Shown: piece after piece, positions 59,120-64,000 of the stretch
How positions within the stretch are numbered: position 1 is the stretch's first letter
Layout of the letters: each line of letters begins with the position of its first letter
NCBI RefSeq assembly: GCF_002078175.1
Contig: NZ_MWFK01000001.1
Location: forward strand, 1,488,001-1,552,000
Source of the DNA: Streptomyces sp. M41(2017)
Lineage (GTDB): Bacteria; Actinomycetota; Actinomycetes; Streptomycetales; Streptomycetaceae
Length of the DNA stretch: 64,000 nt
Direction: 5' to 3'
Position numbers and translations under genes: made by a program
Notes under the pieces: generated by a model
The model's input: the letters and a program-made list of their open reading frames with translations, nothing else
The model's database searches: none
What the model was told of the DNA's origin: nothing

Positions 59120-60061
59120 CTAGTTGAGGTGGGGTGCGACGTCCGAGCCGAACGCCGCTATCTGGTCGAGGAGTTCGGCGCGGTCCCGGCTGCGGAACCG
59201 CACCTGGATCTGGTGCACGCCCATCGCGCCGTACGCCCGCAGCGACTCGGCGAGCGCCTCGGGCGCGCCGTGCAGCGTGCGGCGTCCGACCGCCCAGCCG
59301 GGCTCGCCGACGTAGAGCGGTTCGGTGATCGCGCCGACCGTGAGGGGTTCCTCGACGCCCGCCGCCTCGCGCAGTTCCCGCAGCCGGGCGATCTGGCCGG
59401 GCAGCCGGTCGCGCGGATCACCCTGCGGCAGCCAGCCGTCGCCGCGCAGGGCGGCCCGGCGGACGGCCGCGGGCGAGGAGCCGCCCACCCACACGGGCAC
59501 CCGCTGCTGGGTGGGCCGGGGGCGCTGGCCGAGCCCCTCGAAGTCGTACGTCTTGCCGTGGTGGACGGGGAACTCGTCCGGCCCGAGCGCGGCGCGCAGC
59601 GCGTCGATCGTCTCGTCGAGGACGGCTCCCCGGTGGGTGAAGTCCGCTCCGACGGCGGTGAACTCCTCCTCCACGTGGCCGGCCCCGACCCCGAGGACGA
59701 GACGGCCGCCGGACAGGTGGTCGAGGGTCGCGTACTGCTTGGCGGTCACCAGCGGATGCCGGAGCCCGACGATCGCGACGTGGCTGAGCAGCCGCACCCG
59801 TTCGGTCACCGCCGCGAGGTGGGCGAGGGTGGCGACCGGGTCGTACCAGACGGTACTCATGGCGTCGGCGAGCCGGTGCGGGATGGCGACGTGGTCGCAG
59901 GCCGCGACGTAGGCGAAGCCGGCGCGGTCGGCGGCGCGGGCGATGTCGACGAGGTCCGCGGGTCCGGCGTCCGCCTCCCACGCCTCCGCGTACATGGTGC
60001 TCTGCGACTGGACCGGGAGCTGCATCCCGTACGCCAGCCGCCCTTCGGGCAGTACCTGCAT
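59120..60061 (-). CDS. LLM-class F420-dependent oxidoreductase (TIGR03619-like)
   Basis: 313 residues. LAYGMQLPVQSQSTMYAEAW, IARAADRAGFAYVAACDHVA, LSHVAIVGLRHPLVTAKQYA, LDHLSGGRLVLGVGAGHVEE and VPVWVGGSSPAAVRRAALRG are blocks of actinobacterial F420-dependent LLM enzymes. F420 use is inferred from family and the nearby FO synthase. ATG at 60061; regulon operators lie 17-73 bp upstream. Followed by the SDR at 58333. Confidence 0.88.
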   Translation of the reverse strand: MQVLPEGRLAYGMQLPVQSQSTMYAEAWEADAGPADLVDIARAADRAGFAYVAACDHVAIPHRLADAMSTVWYDPVATLAHLAAVTERVRLLSHVAIVGLRHPLVTAKQYATLDHLSGGRLVLGVGAGHVEEEFTAVGADFTHRGAVLDETIDALRAALGPDEFPVHHGKTYDFEGLGQRPRPTQQRVPVWVGGSSPAAVRRAALRGDGWLPQGDPRDRLPGQIARLRELREAAGVEEPLTVGAITEPLYVGEPGWAVGRRTLHGAPEALAESLRAYGAMGVHQIQVRFRSRDRAELLDQIAAFGSDVAPHLN

Positions 60062-60077
60062 GGGCCCGCACCCCTTA

Positions 60078-60134
60078 TCTGACAGACCGTCATGTGACGG
60101 CTGTCGCCATCGTCGTAGCTGACGGTCCGTCAGA
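60078..60134. promoter_or_regulatory. Shared-regulon operators, sites 3 and 4
   Basis: Site 3 TCTGACA-GAC-CGTCATG (60078-60094; imperfect), overlapped by the perfect CCGTCA-TG-TGACGG (60087-60100). Site 4 GCTGACG-GTC-CGTCAGA (60118-60134). The cluster sits 17-73 bp before the LLM start at 60061 and after the amidohydrolase stop. Confidence 0.75.
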
Positions 60135-60172
60135 CAAGGGGTCGGCGGACACCGGGGCCGCCGCCGGGTGCC

Positions 60173-61432
60173 TCAGCCGGCCCAGAGCCCTTCGGGGGTG
60201 AGCCCGAGGAGGTCGATCGCGTTGCGCCGGACGATCCGGTCGACCACGTCGGCGTCCAGGTGGCCCATCTGGGCCTCGCCGACCTCCCGGGACTTCGGCC
60301 AGGTCGAGTCGGAGTGCGGGTAGTCGGTCTCGTAGAGGACGTTGCCGACGCCGATCGCGTCGAGGTTCCTCAGTCCGAAGGCGTCGTCGAAGAAGCAGCC
60401 GTAGACGTGCTCGGTGAACAGTTCGGACGGCGGCCGGTGGACCTTGTCCGCGACACCGCCCCAGCCGCGGTTCTCCTCCCACACCACGTCGGCGCGCTCC
60501 AGGATGTAGGGGATCCAGCCGATCTGCCCCTCGGCGTACATCACCTTCAGGTTCGGGAAGCGCTCGAACTTGCCGCTCATCAGCCAGTCGACCATCGAGA
60601 AGCAGCAGTTGGCGAAGGTGATCGTGGAGCCGACGGCGGGCGGCGCGTCGGCCGAGGTCGACGGCATCCTGCTGCTGGACCCGATGTGCATGGCGATGAC
60701 GGTGCCGGTCTCGTCGCAGGCGGCGAGGAAGGGGTCCCAGTCGTCGGTGTGCACGGAGGGCAGCCCGAGATGGGGCGGTATCTCGGAGAAGGCGACCGCC
60801 CGGACACCGCGCGCCGCGTTGCGCCGCACCTCCTCCGCCGCGAGCCGGGCGTCCCAGAGCGGGACGAGCGTCAGGGGTATCAGCCGCCCCCGGGCCTTCG
60901 GCCCGCACCACTCCTCCACCATCCAGTCGTTGTACGCCTTCACCCCGAGCAGCCCCAGCTCGCGGTCGTCCGCCTCGGTGAACGTCTGGCCGCAGAAACG
61001 GGGGAAGGTGGGGAAACACAGGGCGGACTGGACGTGGTTGACGTCCATGTCGGCGAGCCGCTCGGGCACGTCGTACGAGCCGGGGCGCATCTGCTCGTAG
61101 GTGATGATCTCCAGCTTGATCTCGTCGCGGTCGTAGCCGACGGCCGTGTCGAGGCGGGTGAGGGGGCGGTGCAGGTCCTCGTAGACCCACCAGTCGCCCA
61201 CCGGGCCCTCGTCACCCGGGGCACCCATGACGGGCGCGAACTTCCCGCCCAGGAAGGTCATTTCCTTCAGGGGCGCCCGGACGATGCGCGGGCCGGTGTC
61301 CTGGTACTTCGCGGGCAGCCTGTCCCGCCAGACGTCGGGCGGTTCGACCGTGTGGTCGTCCACCGAGATGATCCTCGGAAAGGCGGTCCCGTCGTCCGCC
61401 GAGGGGCTCTGCGGGGATTCCGTGGTCTCCAT
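60173..61432 (-). CDS. Metal-dependent amidohydrolase (amidohydrolase_2/ACMSD-like)
   Basis: 419 residues. ISVDDHTVEPPDVWRDRLPA at the N-terminus carries the D-x-H ligands, followed by NHVQSALCFPTFPRF, GTVIAMHIGSSSRMPSTSA (His ligand) and LYETDYPHSDSTWPKSREVG with the catalytic Asp. Members decarboxylate or hydrolyse aromatic and cyclic acids with Zn/Mn. This subtype, with the DDHTVEPP start, is frequent in actinobacterial catabolic clusters. ATG at 61432; operator 21 bp upstream. Divergent from afsR across 247 bp. Confidence 0.88.
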   Translation of the reverse strand: METTESPQSPSADDGTAFPRIISVDDHTVEPPDVWRDRLPAKYQDTGPRIVRAPLKEMTFLGGKFAPVMGAPGDEGPVGDWWVYEDLHRPLTRLDTAVGYDRDEIKLEIITYEQMRPGSYDVPERLADMDVNHVQSALCFPTFPRFCGQTFTEADDRELGLLGVKAYNDWMVEEWCGPKARGRLIPLTLVPLWDARLAAEEVRRNAARGVRAVAFSEIPPHLGLPSVHTDDWDPFLAACDETGTVIAMHIGSSSRMPSTSADAPPAVGSTITFANCCFSMVDWLMSGKFERFPNLKVMYAEGQIGWIPYILERADVVWEENRGWGGVADKVHRPPSELFTEHVYGCFFDDAFGLRNLDAIGVGNVLYETDYPHSDSTWPKSREVGEAQMGHLDADVVDRIVRRNAIDLLGLTPEGLWAG

Positions 61433-61452
61433 ACCGGCCACGGTAGCGCCGA

Positions 61453-61469
61453 TCTGACGACCCGTCAGC
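61453..61469. promoter_or_regulatory. Shared-regulon operator, site 5
   Basis: TCTGACG-ACC-CGTCAGC; 6-bp perfect core arms (CTGACG/CGTCAG). 21 bp upstream of the amidohydrolase start. Confidence 0.78.
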
Positions 61470-61679
61470 TCCCTGTCGGGCCCGCTGTGGACGACCTCCG
61501 TCCGGCAAGTGATCGTGCGCGGAGCAGCGCGGATGACCGCGGGCGGGTGCGAAGGCCGTGTGAGGACCCTGTGGGGCAGCCGTGCCCCGCCCTGTGATCG
61601 CTGTCTCGCACGGCTGACGCATCCCCCGAGAACAAGGCAAACTGGCCTCGTTGTACTGACGTTCGGCAGGGGGACAGCG

Positions 61680-64000
61680 ATGGACGGTGTGCCGCGGGTA
61701 CCGGAGCAGCGGCGCCCGGGCTCCGAGGAGCCCGCCGCGTTGCGCTTCAGCGTGCTCGGACCGGTGCGCGCCTGGCTCGGCGAGGAAGCGTTGCCGGCGG
61801 GGTCCCCGCAGCAACGCGCGCTGCTGGCCGCGCTGCTGCTCCGCGACGGCCGCACGGCCACGGCCGCCGAACTGATCGACGCCCTGTGGGGCGACGAGCC
61901 GCCCTCCCAGGCCCTGGCCGCCGTCCGCACGTACGCCTCCCGGCTGCGCAAGGCGCTCGGCCCGGAGGTCCTGGTCAGCGAGTCCGGCGGCTACGCGATC
62001 CGCTCCCTCGGCGAGGGGGCGCTCGACCACACCCGCGCCCAGGAACTCGCCGGCCTCGCGGAGAAGGCGCGCGCCGAGGGCGACCTGCCCCGCGCCCGCG
62101 ACCTGCTCCGGGACACCCTCGCCCTGTGGGACGGCGAACCCCTCGCGAGCATCCCCGGCCCGTACGCGGAGACCCAGCGGGCCCGGCTGGAGGAGTGGCG
62201 GCTGCAACTCCTGGAATCCCGCCTCGACATGGACCTGGAGCAGGGCGCTCACGCGGAGGCCGTCTCCGAACTCACCGCGCTGACCGCCGCACACCCGCTG
62301 CGCGAGCGGCTGCGGGAGCTGCTGATGCTGGCGCTGTACCGCTCCGGCCGGCAGGCCGAGGCCCTCGCGGTGTTCGCCGACACCCGGCGGCTGCTCGCCG
62401 ACGAACTGGGGGTGGACCCGCGGGCGGGCCTGCGGGAGCTCCAGCAGCGCATCCTGCAGGCCGATCCCGGCCTCGCGGAACCCTCCGCACCGGCGGCCGA
62501 ACCCGCCGCCGCTCCCGTGCGCCCCGCCCAGCTCCCGGCCACGGTGACCGACTTCACCGGGCGCGCCGCCTTCGTCCGGGAACTGAGCGACGTCCTCGCC
62601 GCCGCCTCCTCCGAGGAGGGCCGCGTCATGGCCGTCTCCGCGCTGGCGGGCATCGGCGGTGTCGGCAAGACGACCCTCGCCGTGCACGTGGCGCACCAGT
62701 CGCGCGGCGCCTTCCCCGACGGGCAGCTGTACGTCGACCTCCAGGGCGCCGGATCGCGGGCCGCCGAACCCGAGGCGGTGCTCGGCGCCTTCCTGCGGGC
62801 CCTCGGCACGGCGGACACCGCCATCCCCGACTCGCTGGAGGAGCGCTCGGCGCTGTACCGCTCGGTCCTCGACGGCCGCCGCGTCCTCGTGCTGCTCGAC
62901 AACGCCCGGGACGCCGCCCAGGTGCGCCCGCTGCTGCCCGGCACCGAGGGCTGCGCCGCCCTGGTGACCTCCCGGATGCGGATGGTGGACCTCGCGGGCG
63001 CCCATCTCGTCGACCTCGACGTGATGTCCCCCGAGGAGGCCCTGCAGCTCTTCACGAAGATCGTCGGCCGGGAGCGGGTGGCGTCCGAGCGGGAGGCGGC
63101 GCTCGACGTGGTCGCCGCGTGCGGGTTCCTGCCGCTGGCGATCCGTATCGCGGCGTCCCGGCTCGCCGCGCGGCGCACCTGGACGGTGTCGGTGCTCGCG
63201 GCGAAGCTCGGCGACGAGCGGCGCCGGCTGGACGAGCTCCAGGCCGGCGACCTCGCCGTCAAGGCCACCTTCGAACTCGGCTACGGCCAGCTGGAGCCCG
63301 CCCAGGCCCGCGCCTTCCGGCTGCTCGGTCTGGCCGACGGCCCCGACATCTCCCTCGCGGCCGCGGCGGCCGTGCTCGACCTCCCGGCCGAGGACACCGA
63401 GGACCTCCTGGAGTCCCTCGTCGACACCTCGCTCCTGGAGTCCGCCGCCCCCGGCCGCTACCGCTACCACGACCTCGTCCGCCTCTACGCCCGATCCTGC
63501 GCGGAACGCGACGAACAGCCCCCGACGGAACGGGCGGCGGCGCTCTCCCGCCTGCTGGACTTCTACCTGGCCACGGCGGCGGGCGTGTACGCCCTCGAAC
63601 GGCCGGGGGACCGGCTGGTGGACCATCTGGAGCCGACCCGGACGGAGGGCCTCGCCTTCGCCGACCGGAAGGCCTCCTGGGACTGGCTGTACTCGGAGGC
63701 CGTCCCGCTGCTCGCCTGCGTACGGCAGTCGGCCACCGGTCCGACGCTGCGCCGCGCCATCGACCTGCTGTGGGCGGCGGTGGACCTCGCCGAGTCCGGA
63801 GCCAACTCCAAGGAGTACGAGGCGGCGGCCGCGGCCCTGCGCGACGCCGCCCGCGGCGCCTCGGACACCCGCGCCGAAGGGCGCGCGGGCGTCGTCCTGA
63901 GCAACGCGCTCCTGTTCTCCGGGGTGTTCGACCAGGCGTACCGGGAGGCCCAGCAGGCACTCCGGCTCGCCGAGGCGTCCGACGACCCGCTGCCCTGCTG
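61680..64000 (+). CDS. afsR: SARP-family regulator AfsR (3' end outside window)
   Basis: Open to the last base, 773 codons seen. N-terminal OmpR-like DNA-binding domain (LRFSVLGPVRAWLGEEALPA, TAAELIDALWGDEPPSQALA), bacterial transcriptional activation domain (about 115-260), then NB-ARC ATPase with P-loop GIGGVGKTT (about 325-333), VLVLLDNARDAAQVRPLLPG (Walker B) and GFLPLAIRIAASRLAARRTW, then the start of a TPR region. It closely matches what I remember of S. coelicolor AfsR (993 residues), the AfsK-phosphorylated activator of afsS and secondary metabolism. ATG at 61680, GGGGGA upstream. The afsS gene expected beyond afsR would lie outside the window. Confidence 0.9.
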   Translation, partial: MDGVPRVPEQRRPGSEEPAALRFSVLGPVRAWLGEEALPAGSPQQRALLAALLLRDGRTATAAELIDALWGDEPPSQALAAVRTYASRLRKALGPEVLVSESGGYAIRSLGEGALDHTRAQELAGLAEKARAEGDLPRARDLLRDTLALWDGEPLASIPGPYAETQRARLEEWRLQLLESRLDMDLEQGAHAEAVSELTALTAAHPLRERLRELLMLALYRSGRQAEALAVFADTRRLLADELGVDPRAGLRELQQRILQADPGLAEPSAPAAEPAAAPVRPAQLPATVTDFTGRAAFVRELSDVLAAASSEEGRVMAVSALAGIGGVGKTTLAVHVAHQSRGAFPDGQLYVDLQGAGSRAAEPEAVLGAFLRALGTADTAIPDSLEERSALYRSVLDGRRVLVLLDNARDAAQVRPLLPGTEGCAALVTSRMRMVDLAGAHLVDLDVMSPEEALQLFTKIVGRERVASEREAALDVVAACGFLPLAIRIAASRLAARRTWTVSVLAAKLGDERRRLDELQAGDLAVKATFELGYGQLEPAQARAFRLLGLADGPDISLAAAAAVLDLPAEDTEDLLESLVDTSLLESAAPGRYRYHDLVRLYARSCAERDEQPPTERAAALSRLLDFYLATAAGVYALERPGDRLVDHLEPTRTEGLAFADRKASWDWLYSEAVPLLACVRQSATGPTLRRAIDLLWAAVDLAESGANSKEYEAAAAALRDAARGASDTRAEGRAGVVLSNALLFSGVFDQAYREAQQALRLAEASDDPLPC

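Noticed and set aside
61212..63626. 804-codon minus-strand frame opposite afsR
   Set aside because: Antisense of a clear AfsR reading frame with P-loop and SARP domain.

Overview
The window is chromosomal DNA from a Streptomyces or very close relative. It has very high GC, GTG/TTG starts, dense divergent regulator/target pairs, and proteins I recognise from that genus: HrdD sigma factor, AfsR, bifunctional FO synthase, two XRE-DUF5753/DUF397 pairs and a gamma-butyrolactone-receptor-like TetR protein. No phage, transposase, plasmid origin, rRNA or CRISPR array was seen. There is one tRNA gene (Arg, anticodon CCU).

Layout. 1-3.0 kb: fructose PTS operon fruR-fruK-fruA on the minus strand, with fruA running off the window. 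3.3-13.2 kb: efflux pumps and regulators around hrdD (DHA2 pump/WYL regulator, TetR, HrdD, GNAT acetyltransferase, LigB-type dioxygenase/MarR, DHA2 pump/TetR). 13.7-18.7 kb: secreted M6 protease, a duplicated-module IclR regulator and a GBL-receptor-like TetR protein, the latter two rich in internal repeats. 18.9-20.3 kb: tRNA-Arg and an AT-richer stretch with tiny secreted or membrane ORFs. 20.4-30.5 kb: VOC protein, propeller/CWB2 exported protein, SigE-type ECF sigma unit, an MFS gene running through the remnant of an RTX-repeat gene, DUF5937-ArsR, glutathione peroxidase, MerR regulator and an alpha/beta hydrolase with Cys nucleophile. 30.6-36.5 kb: polytopic membrane protein, very long D,D-carboxypeptidase, GPP34/GOLPH3 protein. 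36.9-47.0 kb: two XRE/DUF397 pairs, an EthD-like protein/SDR pair, SSS symporter, an ADP-ribosylglycohydrolase-like pseudoenzyme and an AAA-TPR protein. 47.2-53.8 kb: LamG exported protein, FO synthase (F420) and a PHP exported hydrolase. 53.9-61.4 kb: six minus-strand catabolic genes (aldehyde dehydrogenase, D-aminoacylase-like amidohydrolase, two LLM oxidoreductases, SDR, metal-dependent amidohydrolase). 61.7 kb to the end: afsR, incomplete.

How parts fit together. The most interesting pattern is a 17-bp dyad, TCTGACG-N3-CGTCAGA. It lies in the promoter regions of the 54-61 kb catabolic genes (about 58.26, 60.08, 60.12 and 61.45 kb) and again between the divergent EthD-like/SDR pair at 39.40 kb. 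This predicts one regulon of at least eight genes for an unknown substrate, controlled by a repressor not encoded here. F420-type LLM enzymes in that cluster lie a few kb from the FO synthase gene. Other notable points are an 18-copy heptad-repeat insertion carrying a TTA (bldA) codon in the TetR protein at 17.5 kb, followed by a 38-bp array that duplicates the end of that gene; the MFS/RTX overlap; and loss of metal-binding residues in the ADP-ribosylglycohydrolase homologue.
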